64,000 nucleotides of DNA from UBA4427 sp046351135 (GCA_046351135.1 JAXLZA010000003.1:434001-498000), one strand, 5' to 3'; positions 8,345 through 17,323 are shown, counted from the stretch's first letter. A program made the numbers and translations. The notes: generated by a model from the sequence alone, not told the origin.

Positions 8345-9160
8345 ATGTTCAAACGATCGAAACGACCTTCTTTCCCGGTGTTTCTTCCGCACCGACCCGA
8401 TGAGGATTCGTATCTCGCTCCGACCGTGCGAACGGAAGGGACGATCGAATCGGCGCGAAACGTTCCTCCTCGCGAAGACTGGATCGCGCCGGAGAAGTAC
8501 GGCAGGACGGTCGACGAGTATCTGGCCAACGGAAGACGGGACACCCAGATCATGATCGACCTCGTCGAGAAGAGCGGACTCCGGGTCGACGAGCTCGGGG
8601 ACATCTTCGAGTTCGGCTGTGCCGACGGTCGGATGCTTCGATGGCTCGAACCTCTTGCAGCCGATCGTGAGATCTGGGGCTCGGACATCGATGCGGGGCG
8701 GATTCTCTGGTGCAAGCAGCACCTGAGTCCTCCATTTCATTTTCTGACGAATACGATCGTGCCGCATCTGCCCTTCGAGGACCGAAAGTTCGGATTCGTG
8801 TTTGCCGGCTCGGTCTTCAGCCATATCGATGATCTCGCGGACGCCTGGCTCGCGGAGATCCGTCGCATCCTTCGCCCAGGGGGCGTGCTGTTCCTCACCG
8901 TTCATCTGAAGCCGGATGTCCAGCTCCTCGCGACTCGCTATCCGGAATCGAATCTCGCGAAGACGCTCCGTCGTCATCCAGACTACGATCGCCTGCTTGC
9001 GGGCCAGTTCGACGTCTTCACCGTGGGGCGATCGGCCAGCTCTTTCGTCTTCTACGATCTCGACTACTTGCGAAAGAGCATCGAGCCCATGTTCCGCATT
9101 CTCTCCGTCACCGGGGAAGTCAGGCTCTATCAGAATGCGCTCGTCCTGGAGCGCGTGTAG
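8345..9160 (+). CDS. Class I SAM-dependent methyltransferase
   Basis: This is a 271-residue Rossmann-fold methyltransferase. Motif I is IFEFGCADGRMLRWLEP, followed by an acidic residue in IWGSDIDAGRI, then FGFVFAGSVFSHIDDLADAWLAEIRRILRPGGVLFLTVHL, which is the common methyltransf_11/25 type pattern. No membrane segment is seen. It is the fourth gene of the glycan cluster, 87 bp after the sulfotransferase, so methylation of a sugar in the same surface glycan is plausible. The acceptor is not identifiable. Confidence 0.88.
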   Translation: MFKRSKRPSFPVFLPHRPDEDSYLAPTVRTEGTIESARNVPPREDWIAPEKYGRTVDEYLANGRRDTQIMIDLVEKSGLRVDELGDIFEFGCADGRMLRWLEPLAADREIWGSDIDAGRILWCKQHLSPPFHFLTNTIVPHLPFEDRKFGFVFAGSVFSHIDDLADAWLAEIRRILRPGGVLFLTVHLKPDVQLLATRYPESNLAKTLRRHPDYDRLLAGQFDVFTVGRSASSFVFYDLDYLRKSIEPMFRILSVTGEVRLYQNALVLERV

Positions 9161-9258
9161 CCGACGACTCTCGCTTCGGGCGTCACGCCGAGGAAGCTCG
9201 GCCCGCACGGGAGTCGATGTCGCCGCTGCCCGAGCCGACGGGGGAGGGGATAGGCGAT

Positions 9259-9582
9259 TCAAGCCCCGCATTTCCGCCGCCGGCAAGAACCATTACGTAA
9301 ACCGGCCGTCCTGGGGGCCGTGTCCTGGGTGTCCTGGGTGTTGGTGGAAACGGCGAGACCCGGTACTCGACCGCCAAGATTCCGGAGATCGAATACGGCG
9401 CCCTTGTCGAGATCGATACCGGAGACGCTCTCCGCAGAGCCCGCATCTCGATTCTCCGAAGACAACGGCGGGTTGCCCGACACGACGATCGTTTCGACTT
9501 CGTCCTTTGCGAGCGACGAACTTGATGCTCCAAAAATTATGAAGCCCAGCATTAACGCGCCCGGTGCCCAGAATCCCGGCAA
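9259..9582 (-). pseudogene. TonB-dependent receptor N-terminal remnant
   Basis: About 85 codons read as a signal peptide (MLGFIIFGASSSSLAKDE) followed by the start of a TonB-receptor plug: VETIVVSG, then SGIDLDKGAVFDLRNLGGRVPGLAVS. Such receptors have about 700-1000 residues; here homology stops at about 9320, inside a short TGTCCTGGG direct repeat, and the frame runs on into unrelated sequence. The rest of the gene is absent, so this is a remnant left by rearrangement. The assignment rests on the plug pattern alone. Confidence 0.5.
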
Positions 9583-10310
9583 TTTTCGACTTCCCGTTAA
9601 GGCATGCCTACGAGTCCGCGAAGAAGTTCATAGACCTTTTCTCGCCATCGCCGACGTCAACTTGATCGAGACAATGGGCTTACTTTTACTCTCCGACTCG
9701 TCGACGGATTCCCCTGATTATTCTGGTCAAGCGAACGTGATGTTAATCAGGACTCGCACTCCGCGCCTGCCTCGACGTCTGATATTTAGGCACGATATCC
9801 GCCGCCGAGTGCCTTCACAAGCAGCCGTTTGTATCTCGCGGAGCCGATCGAACTTGGCCTGTCGCCTCGATCTGAAGATGCGGGTCGCCGTGTCAACATT
9901 GCTGAGCAGACATTGACAAGCGCGTGCCGCATACGGCACTTACGAGTTTGTGCCGAGGTTGCCAGGAAGTAGTCGATCCGAGATCACCGCACAAAGCCGA
10001 CCGGCGATGGACAGGGGCAATTCGATTTCAAGAAGCGATTCCCCGTCATCACGATTTGATGCTATTTGAGTTAAGAAATGCGGAACACGGCGGTTTTGAG
10101 CGCATTCTTGGCGAACAATGTGACGCAGTCGACCAAGTCGGCGGAATGGTGCGATAGACGTCGATGTCGGACGCAATGCGATCAATGCCCCGCGAACGAG
10201 CTGGAGATCCCTGCCGCGATTCACACGGTAAATGCATTCAGCAATTCGGGTAGGTCGAATCAGCCGGAGGACTCCGATTTTAGCTGGGCAGGGTGTCGTG
10301 GGGCACGTCA
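9583..10310. other. AT-richer stretch with no recognisable gene
   Basis: About 730 bp of visibly lower GC than the flanks, with several short broken frames on both strands and none recognisable. An 8-bp inverted repeat, CCTGATTA at 9713-9720 and TAATCAGG at 9744-9751, could form a hairpin with a 23-nt loop. The stretch ends abruptly where the second copy of the 219-bp duplication starts. It probably is decayed mobile or transferred DNA. Confidence 0.5.
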
Positions 10311-10529
10311 CTGGGAGCGGCGCTCGGACGGCTGGAGACCCGGATCTTCCTCGAAGAATTCTTCGAGGCGATCGCGGGCATCGAGCTGGCGGGCGAGCCG
10401 GTTCGCCTGCGCTCGAACGAGCTCAACGCCTGGAAGCGGATTCCCGTTCGGCTGAAGCCGCGCTGAGCTGCGAGGCCGGTCGACGCCGCCTGCTCGCCAC
10501 GCCCGCCATGGCCGCGACGCCAGCGAGCG
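10311..10529. repeat. 219-bp duplicated segment, copy 2
   Basis: Second copy of 4148-4366. It begins at the codon after the P450 heme Cys and carries an orphan P450 C-terminus up to the stop at 10464-10466, then the antisense tail of the PEP-CTERM gene. Three mismatches and no gaps point to a recent event. Confidence 0.9.
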
Positions 10530-11505
10530 TCATCGCACCGATCGCGGGCTCGGGGACACCGTTCGGACCGTAGGGCGTCCCCGACTCCGACGTGATCGTG
10601 AAGTCGTTCACTGGCTGACCATTCGCCTGCAGCTCGATGCCGGTCAGCGTCGCACCGCCGGTGAAGTCGACGGTCGAGGTCGAATCGAGGGTGGGGATCG
10701 CCGAGGCGAGGAGCCCGAACTTCAGGTCGAAGGGCTCACCCCAGGTGAAGTTCAGGAGCAGGCTCTTCACGTCGCCGGCCCCCCCGAAGAAGCCCGGGCC
10801 CGAGACGAATCCGACCGCCGGATCGCCGCTTCCGGTCGCGACGAAGGGCGGGTCGGTCACGTTGTTCGCCTGGACGCGCATCAGGGTGAAGCTCGGGCCT
10901 CCCGCGACGCTGTAGTTGATCTCGACGTCGGCGAGCGAATTGGCGGGCGGCGGGCCGACGATCGAGAGCTGGCCTTCGACCGAGAACGTGAGGCGGATGC
11001 GGCCGGCGGTTCCCGAGAGCACGCTCGGGCTCGTCGCCGTCAAGCGATCGACCGAGAGGCCGTACCCCGCGGCGCCCCTGTAGAGAAGCGGATTCGGCGT
11101 CCCGGACAACGACGAGGTCGCCGAGGCGAGGGCATGGCCGACGTGCGACAGCGCGAGCGCGTGGCTCGTCACTGAATTCGCGCTCCCGTTGAAGGTGGTG
11201 GAGAGCGAGAGGATGTCGCTGAGCAGGCCGGGGCTCGGCAGGGTCGTCGTCCGGAAATCGCCGCCGACGCCGCAGAAGGCGAGCCCTTCGATGGGAACAC
11301 CGGGCGCCACGTTGCCGAAGTAGCTCAGTGCCGGCGTCGCGGGCCCGGATGTCGTGCACTGGAAGTTGGGCCCGATCTGGGCCTGGCCGCCGATCGCCAG
11401 CACGAACGTCTCGACGGAGACGGCGCGCGCGGGGGCGGGTGCCGCGAAAGAAGTCCCGGCGACGATCGAGGCGATCATGAACATCCGCTTCGCACCCGCG
11501 ATCAT
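10423..11505 (-). CDS. PEP-CTERM sorting domain protein
   Basis: This 360-residue exported protein has a signal peptide (MFMIASIVAGTSFAAPAPARA), a Ser/Thr/Gly-rich passenger without known domains, and a C-terminal sorting signal: VPEPAIGAMTLAGVAAMAGVASRRRR. PEP-CTERM proteins are processed by an exosortase at the membrane and usually end at the outer surface or matrix. AAGGAGAG precedes the ATG. The last 13 or so residues are encoded antisense to the orphan P450 C-terminus, so the tail beyond the Arg cluster comes from the neighbour's sequence. A diverged, deleted copy lies at 4304-4440. Confidence 0.85.
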   Translation of the reverse strand: MIAGAKRMFMIASIVAGTSFAAPAPARAVSVETFVLAIGGQAQIGPNFQCTTSGPATPALSYFGNVAPGVPIEGLAFCGVGGDFRTTTLPSPGLLSDILSLSTTFNGSANSVTSHALALSHVGHALASATSSLSGTPNPLLYRGAAGYGLSVDRLTATSPSVLSGTAGRIRLTFSVEGQLSIVGPPPANSLADVEINYSVAGGPSFTLMRVQANNVTDPPFVATGSGDPAVGFVSGPGFFGGAGDVKSLLLNFTWGEPFDLKFGLLASAIPTLDSTSTVDFTGGATLTGIELQANGQPVNDFTITSESGTPYGPNGVPEPAIGAMTLAGVAAMAGVASRRRRPASQLSAASAERESASRR

Positions 11506-11798
11506 CGATCTCTCCTTCGATCGAGCCGTCCTGCTCGATCACCAAGATGGCGGTTGGGACGAACGCGCTGTCTTCGACTCTCCCCGCCGCAATCGCCGCC
11601 GTTGCCGCGCGTCGTCAGCGTGATCGGAAGGCCGGGACGCTCGATCCCGGGCGCACGGAATGGCTCCCGCGCGTTGCCCTGGTCCGGTGTACCCGAAATG
11701 CCGTCGCGAGTCCTGAGAGAAGTCTGAGTTCTTTCCAGGAGGAGCTTTGATCGCTCGACTACCCGATCGGACGGAACGAGGCGAAGGATCGGAGGATA

Positions 11799-11875
11799 TG
11801 GCGCGCCCGGCATGACTCGAACATGCGACCCTCAGCTCCGCAAGCTGATGCTCTATCCATCTGAGCTACGGGCGC
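11799..11875 (-). tRNA. tRNA-Arg (anticodon GCG)
   Basis: A complete cloverleaf reads on the minus strand. The acceptor arms are GCGCCCG and CGGGCGC; the D arm is GCTC/GAGC; the anticodon stem is TCAGC/GCTGA with loop TTGCGGA; the T arm is GCATG/CATGC with loop TTCGAGT; an encoded CCA ends it. The loop gives anticodon GCG (Arg, CGC/CGU codons), whereas most bacteria use ACG for this box. Confidence 0.93.
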
Positions 11876-12077
11876 GCGGCCATTCGCGATCGATGGGCCC
11901 TGGCAGGCCCGATGCGCATGGAGCGCGGACCTTAGCGGGTTCGTGCGGCGGCGCCCAGACCCGGCGGCGGGTTCTGCAACCAAACCGGTCGCGTCGGGGA
12001 GCAGGCGAGGATCTCTTCGCGAGCCTCGGGCGCGGGAAGGCCCCGCCCGGCCTGAACCCCCGAGGGGCTTCCCTCCT

Positions 12078-13397
12078 TTATAGAGGTCCGAGAGGGCCGG
12101 CCGACGGGCTGCGTCGACCGCCGAGCGCGCCAGACGAACGGCCGGCGAGCCCTGCAAGCCCCGCAAGCCCGAGCCCGACGAGGAGCGCCGTCGTCGGCTC
12201 CGGGATCACCGCGACGTACGACCGGAAGCGACCCTCCGGATCGCGTGCCGAGCCGATGATCGTCGTGCCGTCCCGGGAGATCGCGTCCGCGCTCGAGAGG
12301 CGCCAGCCTGCGAGATCGACGCCGAGGGATGCGAGGACGTCGGCGAGCAGACGGACGCCGTGATCGGCGTCGTAGACGAAGGCGTCGCCCTCCCCGGTGA
12401 ACGGATCGACGACGCCCTGGCCGACGACGATCGAGCCGTCCCCCGAGACGTCCCTCGCGCCGCTCCAGGTCCAGCGCGCCGCCGCGTCGCCCAGACGCTG
12501 CATCCCGCCGGCGCGGGTGTAGACGAAGGCCTCGCCCGACGTGCTCCGACCATTCGCGTCGAAAGACGTCGCGCTCGTCCCGACGATCGTCGTGCCGTCC
12601 GCCGAGATCGCGGAGGCCGCGCTTTCCACCTCGTCGCCGATCGTGAGACCGCCGATCGGCTGCAGGCCGCGCACCTCGTCCCAGACGAAGGCCTCGATTC
12701 CCCTCGTCGTCTCGGCTGCGCCGACGACGATCGCTCCATCCGCCGAGACGTCGTACGCGCCGTTGTTCGGCCCGCGCGCGTCGGGGACGTCGAGATCGCG
12801 CAGCCCGACCGACCCGGTCCAGACGAAGGGGCGATGAACCTCGATCGGGAGCTCGTCCGGGCCGACATCCCGTCGTTCGACCAGGCGCGAGCCGACGACG
12901 ACTGCTCCGTCGGCCGAGATCGCCCGAGCCACGCCGAAGCGCTCTTCGAGCCCGGCGGGCGGTCCGGGATCGAGGTCGACGAGTCCCGTCTCGCGCTGCC
13001 AGCGAAAGGCCGCCGTGCCCGTCGCCGAATGCGAGAAGCCGACAATCTGCGAGCCGTCCTCGCTCGCCCCGAGTGCCATGCTCTCGGCCGTCCCGCCCGG
13101 CAGGAGGCCGAGCCGCTCGAGGCCCCCGGCCTCGGTCCAGCGGATCGCCTCGCGAGTCGGTGCTCCGCCGCAGTCGAGCGTGCACATGAGCCCGCCGACC
13201 ACGACCCGCCCGTCCCCGGAGATCCCGGCCACGACGACGACGTGATTCGGATCGTCGCCGGCCGGATCGATCGGGAGGAACGACGCAGCCCGCGCAAGCG
13301 CCGTCGGGACGAGAACGCAGGCGGCGAGAGCGGCGAGGCCGATCCGCCAGCGACGCGCTGTGGTGGAGTCCTTCGTGCTTCCGCTGCGCAGGCTCAT
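12078..13397 (-). CDS. HAF-repeat protein with PEP-CTERM anchor
   Basis: This 439-residue exported protein has a signal peptide (IGLAALAACVLVPTALARA). Its passenger is built of repeats of the extracellular HAF type, seen as recurring cores such as GISGDGRVVVGG, AISADGAVVVGS, DVSADGAIVVGA, AISADGTTIVGT and DVSGDGSIVVGQ, each followed by AFVW or AFVY; this suggests a beta-propeller-like fold. The C-terminus is VIPEPTTALLVGLGLAGLAGLAGR, a PEP-CTERM signal with a weak Arg cluster (GGRR) further on. AGAGGGGGAA precedes the ATG. A surface role is likely; the binding partner is unknown. Confidence 0.88.
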   Translation of the reverse strand: MSLRSGSTKDSTTARRWRIGLAALAACVLVPTALARAASFLPIDPAGDDPNHVVVVAGISGDGRVVVGGLMCTLDCGGAPTREAIRWTEAGGLERLGLLPGGTAESMALGASEDGSQIVGFSHSATGTAAFRWQRETGLVDLDPGPPAGLEERFGVARAISADGAVVVGSRLVERRDVGPDELPIEVHRPFVWTGSVGLRDLDVPDARGPNNGAYDVSADGAIVVGAAETTRGIEAFVWDEVRGLQPIGGLTIGDEVESAASAISADGTTIVGTSATSFDANGRSTSGEAFVYTRAGGMQRLGDAAARWTWSGARDVSGDGSIVVGQGVVDPFTGEGDAFVYDADHGVRLLADVLASLGVDLAGWRLSSADAISRDGTTIIGSARDPEGRFRSYVAVIPEPTTALLVGLGLAGLAGLAGRSSGALGGRRSPSAGPLGPL

Positions 13398-13499
13398 CGT
13401 TCCCCCTCTGCGTCCGCCATCGGGCGGAGGGAGAGGCTAGGCGCGACCGGCGATCGGGAGCCATCCGGTCTTCGCCCGAAGGCCTGCGCGAAGGCCCCT

Positions 13500-14741
13500 T
13501 CAGCGCGCGACGAGCCGCGCCGGCACCGGCTGGTGTCCCAGGCTTCCCGGCAGCGGCGGATAGACGACGCCCGGGACCCGCTCGAGCGCCCTCGCCCGGT
13601 CGAGCAGCACGCGCACCGCCGTCGCGCCTTCGAGGCGCGCCAGCATCGCGCCGGGGCAGACGTGGGACCCGGCGCCGAAGGCGAGATGCCCGCGCGGATC
13701 CTCCCGATCGAGTCGGAACTCGGCGGGGACCTCGTGGCGCGCCTCGTCGCGATTCGCGGAGCCGATCCCCATCTCGACGGTCTCGCCCTTCCGGATGAGG
13801 ACGCCGCCGATCTCGACGTCGCGGGTCGCGATGCGGGTCGTGCGCTGCACGGGCGCGTCGTGGCGGAGCGACTCCTCGAGAAAGAGCGGGATCTGCTCGC
13901 GATCGGCGTCGAGGCGCGCGAAGAGCGCCGGATCCTGGACGAGCCGGTTCACGAGATGGGCCAGGAAAGAGCGCGTCGTGTGGACCCCGGCCTGGACCAT
14001 GAAATGCAGCTGCGTCGTGATCTCCTGGTCGGACAGCGGGCGGCCTTCGATCTCGGCACCGAGCAGGACCTTGAAGACGTGGTTCGTCGGCTCGGGCAGC
14101 GCGCGCTGCTCGGCGATCCGTGCGCGGAAGTAGACGTGGCTCGCCGGACCTTCGGGCGGGACGCCGGGCGTCGCGGGCCGCGTCATCATCGTCCCGTCCA
14201 TCGACCACTGCATGAAGAGCCCGACGGCCTCGCGACCGAGCCCCATGATGTGGCCCATCGCGAAGGCCGGGATCGAGAGCGCGTACTCGCCGTGGAGATC
14301 GGGGGCGCGCCCCGCGGCGCAGGCGGCGAAGAGCCCGTCGACCAGCCGGTTGCACTCCGCCTCGAGGATCGGCTCGAGCGGGCGCACGCGGTGCCACGCG
14401 AAGATCGCGTTGAACAGGCGGCGGATGCGGCCGTGGCGCGGCTCCGGGATCTCGGAGAGGAAGTGCTGATCCTCGGGGATCGTGGCGCAGCCGGCGGGAA
14501 TGCCGGTGATCGGGCCGAGCTCCGCGCGGAAGGTGTCGACGTCGACGAGGGCGGCCTCGACGTCCTCGTGGCGGGAGAGGTACCAGGCGCCCGAGGGCGT
14601 GCGATAGACGGGCTGCTCCCGGCGGATCCGCGCGAGCACGTCGAAGGGCACGCCCTCCTCGACGAAGCGGCGGTCGTGGGGATCGAACGAGAGCGTCGGG
14701 GAGACCGACGGGGCAGCGGAGACGGCGCGGGCTTCGCTCAT
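13500..14741 (-). CDS. Cytochrome P450 with His in the I-helix acid position
   Basis: This 413-residue P450 has ExxR in EESLRH and heme loop AFGAGSHVCPGAMLARLE. The I-helix reads MVQAGVHTTRSFL: the conserved Thr is kept, but the acidic residue before it is His (residue 254, codon 13980-13982). That acid normally helps proton delivery, so the oxygen chemistry may differ. I chose the ATG at 14741 because GGGAG precedes it; the frame is open 11 codons further upstream. It is divergent from the next P450 across a 209-bp gap that must hold both promoters. Confidence 0.9.
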   Translation of the reverse strand: MSEARAVSAAPSVSPTLSFDPHDRRFVEEGVPFDVLARIRREQPVYRTPSGAWYLSRHEDVEAALVDVDTFRAELGPITGIPAGCATIPEDQHFLSEIPEPRHGRIRRLFNAIFAWHRVRPLEPILEAECNRLVDGLFAACAAGRAPDLHGEYALSIPAFAMGHIMGLGREAVGLFMQWSMDGTMMTRPATPGVPPEGPASHVYFRARIAEQRALPEPTNHVFKVLLGAEIEGRPLSDQEITTQLHFMVQAGVHTTRSFLAHLVNRLVQDPALFARLDADREQIPLFLEESLRHDAPVQRTTRIATRDVEIGGVLIRKGETVEMGIGSANRDEARHEVPAEFRLDREDPRGHLAFGAGSHVCPGAMLARLEGATAVRVLLDRARALERVPGVVYPPLPGSLGHQPVPARLVAR

Positions 14742-14950
14742 GAAAAGAATCTCCCGTTCGGGACGATCGACCAAATGGGGGCCGGGCGCCAGCGGGTGGG
14801 TCGGGGAGGACGGACGACCGCGGATCGTGCCGCCGAACCGCCTCGCGCGGATCGCCTCGCCGGAATCGCTGCCACGGGATCGCTTCGAGAGGGCCTCGCC
14901 GAAGACCCTGGTTCCGTTACCGTAGACCGGGACGCGAAGAGGAGGCGTGC

Positions 14951-16114
14951 GTGAGCGGGATCGATTTCACGGCCGGCAGCTATCCGGGCCAGGCCTACCA
15001 TGACCTGCTCGACGGACTGCGGGAGGAGGGGCCGATCGTTCCCGTCCGCTTCGGTGGCGAGCCGGCGTGGCTGATCACGCGGCATGCGGTGCTCGAGAAG
15101 GCGCTCCGGGACAGCGAGCGATTTCCGCAGGGCCCCGCCTATCGTCGCCACACCGAGCCGCCCATCGGCCGCAGCTTCATCTCGATGGACGAGCCCGAGC
15201 ACCAGATCTACCGCCGGCTCGCGACGCCGACCTTCCGCCCGATCACCGTCGCCCGCACCGATCGCGGCCCGATGATCGACCTGGCCCACGAATTGATCGA
15301 CGCCTTCGAGGGCCGGAGCGTCGTCGACCTGATGGAGGGCTTCGCCCGCCGCTTCCCGCTCGCGATCATCTGCAGCATGCTCGGCATCCCGCGCGAGGCC
15401 GAGGCCGACTTCCAGCGCTGGGCGAACGGCCTGCTCTCCTTCCCCTTCGATCCCGAGGGCGCGCGCCGGGCCGGGAAGGAGTTCACGGCCTACCTCGAGC
15501 CGATCGTGCGCGAGTGCCGGCGGGCGCCGCGAGGCGACGTGCTCTCGCAGCTCCTGCTCGCCGAGGTCGAGGGGCGGCGGCTGACGGACGAGGAGGTCCT
15601 CTCCCACATCCGGCTGCTCTTCCCGACCGGCGTCGAGACGACGTCGAGCGCGATCGGCAGCCTGCTCTACGCCCTGCTCTCCGACGAGGAGCGCTATCGC
15701 CAGGTGGTCGAGAAGCCCGCGACCCGGGAGGACGTGGTCGAGGAGCTGCTCCGCTGGGAGAGCCCCGTCGCGATCACGCCGCGGGTCTCGGCGGCGGAGC
15801 CGATCGAGTTCGAAGGCGTCGCGATTCCCGCGGATGCCTGGGTCCTGTTCTGCTATGCCGCGGCGAATCGCGACCCGCTCGTCTACCGCCGCCCCCACCG
15901 CTTCGATCCGTCCCGCCCGGCCGGCCATCTGCTGAGCTTCGGTCCGGGCCCGCGCCAGTGTCCCGGCATGCACATCGCACGCAAGGAGCTCGGCGTCGCG
16001 CTCGATGCCTTCTGCGAGCGGCTGCCGCGGATGCGCCTGATCGACGAGGAGGCGTCACGGCCGAGCGGGATGGTGCTGCGCCGGCCGGACGAGCTGCGCG
16101 TCGAGCTGGGGTGA
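14951..16114 (+). CDS. Cytochrome P450
   Basis: This 387-residue soluble P450 has I-helix LFPTGVETTSSAIG, ExxR in EELLRW and heme loop LSFGPGPRQCPGMHIARKEL. The GTG start is preceded by GAGGAGG. It resembles CYP families that hydroxylate alkyl or terpenoid substrates, but no family can be assigned safely. It is divergent from the His-variant P450 and lies 48 bp upstream of an SDR, which could oxidise the alcohol it makes. That pairing is inference from order. Confidence 0.92.
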   Translation: MSGIDFTAGSYPGQAYHDLLDGLREEGPIVPVRFGGEPAWLITRHAVLEKALRDSERFPQGPAYRRHTEPPIGRSFISMDEPEHQIYRRLATPTFRPITVARTDRGPMIDLAHELIDAFEGRSVVDLMEGFARRFPLAIICSMLGIPREAEADFQRWANGLLSFPFDPEGARRAGKEFTAYLEPIVRECRRAPRGDVLSQLLLAEVEGRRLTDEEVLSHIRLLFPTGVETTSSAIGSLLYALLSDEERYRQVVEKPATREDVVEELLRWESPVAITPRVSAAEPIEFEGVAIPADAWVLFCYAAANRDPLVYRRPHRFDPSRPAGHLLSFGPGPRQCPGMHIARKELGVALDAFCERLPRMRLIDEEASRPSGMVLRRPDELRVELG

Positions 16115-16162
16115 TCGCACCGAGGCGCCCCGAGAGCCTGGACCCGAACGGGAGGAGATCCG

Positions 16163-16972
16163 ATGACCCGAGCCGACGACACCCCGATCGCCGACTACGC
16201 CAACATGCTGCGCCTCGACGGACGCCGATACGTCGTGATCGGCGCCGGCCAGGGGATGGGCCGACAGACCGCCCACGCCCTGGTCCAGAACGGCGCCCGC
16301 ATCGTCTGCGTCGACATCGAGCGGGAGCGCGCGGAGGACATCGCGAAGGAGTGCGGGAACGGCTCGATCGCCTGGACCGGCGACGCGACCGACCGGGCGA
16401 GCGTGAAGCGGCTCTTCCAGGACGTCGGCGACGCCTTCGGCGGCAAGCTCGACGGCTTCGTCGACATCGTCGGGATGGCCCGTTATGCGACCCTGCTCGA
16501 GCTCGACGACGCGCTCTGGGACTGGCACTTCGCGACGAACCTGCGCCACGCCTGGCTCGCGATCCAGCACGCCGCGCCCCTGCTCGAGGCGAACGGTGGC
16601 GGCTCGATGACCTTCGTCGCCTCGGCCTCCGGCATCACCTCCGCGCCGCGCCACGGCGCCTACGGGGCCGCGAAGGCCGGCCTGATGTCGCTCGTGCGCA
16701 CGGCCGCCGTCGAGCTCGGCCCGAAGGGCATCCGCGTCAACGCGATCGCTCCGGGCGTCGTCTGGACCCCGCGCATCGGCGCGCTGCTCGGCGAGGAGGG
16801 CCGCGCCCGCAACGCGGCGAACGCGCCCCTGCGCCGCGTCGCCCTGCCCGCCAACATCGCCTCGGCCCTGCTCTTCCTCGCCTCGGATCTGGCGGCCTAC
16901 GTCTCGGGCCAGTTCCTCTCGGTCGACGGCGCGGTGGGCGCGAAGTTCCCGTTCCCGATGGGCGAGATCTAG
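16163..16972 (+). CDS. Short-chain dehydrogenase/reductase
   Basis: This 269-residue classical SDR interconverts an alcohol and a ketone with NAD(P). It has the cofactor loop VVIGAGQGMGRQTA, an acidic residue after strand 2 (VCVDIERERA, favouring NAD), and the active site with Ser in FVASASG and YGAAK. The C-terminal pattern ASDLAAYVSGQFLSVDGAVG is typical. One oddity is DIVGMARY where most members have NNAG, a loss of the usual Asn-rich motif. GGGAGGAG precedes the ATG. It probably is co-transcribed with the upstream P450. Confidence 0.9.
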   Translation: MTRADDTPIADYANMLRLDGRRYVVIGAGQGMGRQTAHALVQNGARIVCVDIERERAEDIAKECGNGSIAWTGDATDRASVKRLFQDVGDAFGGKLDGFVDIVGMARYATLLELDDALWDWHFATNLRHAWLAIQHAAPLLEANGGGSMTFVASASGITSAPRHGAYGAAKAGLMSLVRTAAVELGPKGIRVNAIAPGVVWTPRIGALLGEEGRARNAANAPLRRVALPANIASALLFLASDLAAYVSGQFLSVDGAVGAKFPFPMGEI

Positions 16973-17323
16973 CGACGGACCAGGACGGAGGGCGAGCGGC
17001 TGCGCGACGAGCTGCAGGCGGAGGGGAGCCTGATCCGGGTCAGCGTGCTATGTCCGGGATCGGTGACGACGAGCGTGATGGAGTCGGAGCGCAATCGCCC
17101 GACGGCGCTGGGCAGCGAACGGCGCACCCCGGTCGCCGAGCAGGTCCGGCTCATGATCCGCGACGGCCTCTCCGGTCCCGACGGCAAGTCGCCCGCGCGG
17201 GTCGCGGAGATCGTGCTCGACGGGATCCGCCGCGATCGGTTCTGGATCCTGACCCATGCCTCGACGCGCGCCGCCCTCGAGGCGCGCTTCGCGGCGATCC
17301 TCGCGGCGATCCCCGAGGACTGA
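16973..17323 (+). pseudogene. SDR C-terminal remnant
   Basis: Starting right after the previous SDR stop, the frame reads GERLRDELQAEGSLIRVSVLCPGSVTTSV, then ESERNRP and a C-terminal helix region. This is the distal half of an SDR of the type found at 31039-31908 (there SETLFHDLRDAGSPIGVSVFCPDVV). The Rossmann half and the catalytic YxxxK are missing. A GTG or ATG inside could give a short peptide, but it would not be an enzyme. It looks like a deletion fused two SDR genes and kept only the end of the second. Confidence 0.75.

Noticed and set aside
11799..11875. tRNA as attachment site of the neighbouring island
   Set aside because: No repeat of the tRNA 3' end is visible in the window, and the island edges are the 219-bp repeats, away from the tRNA.
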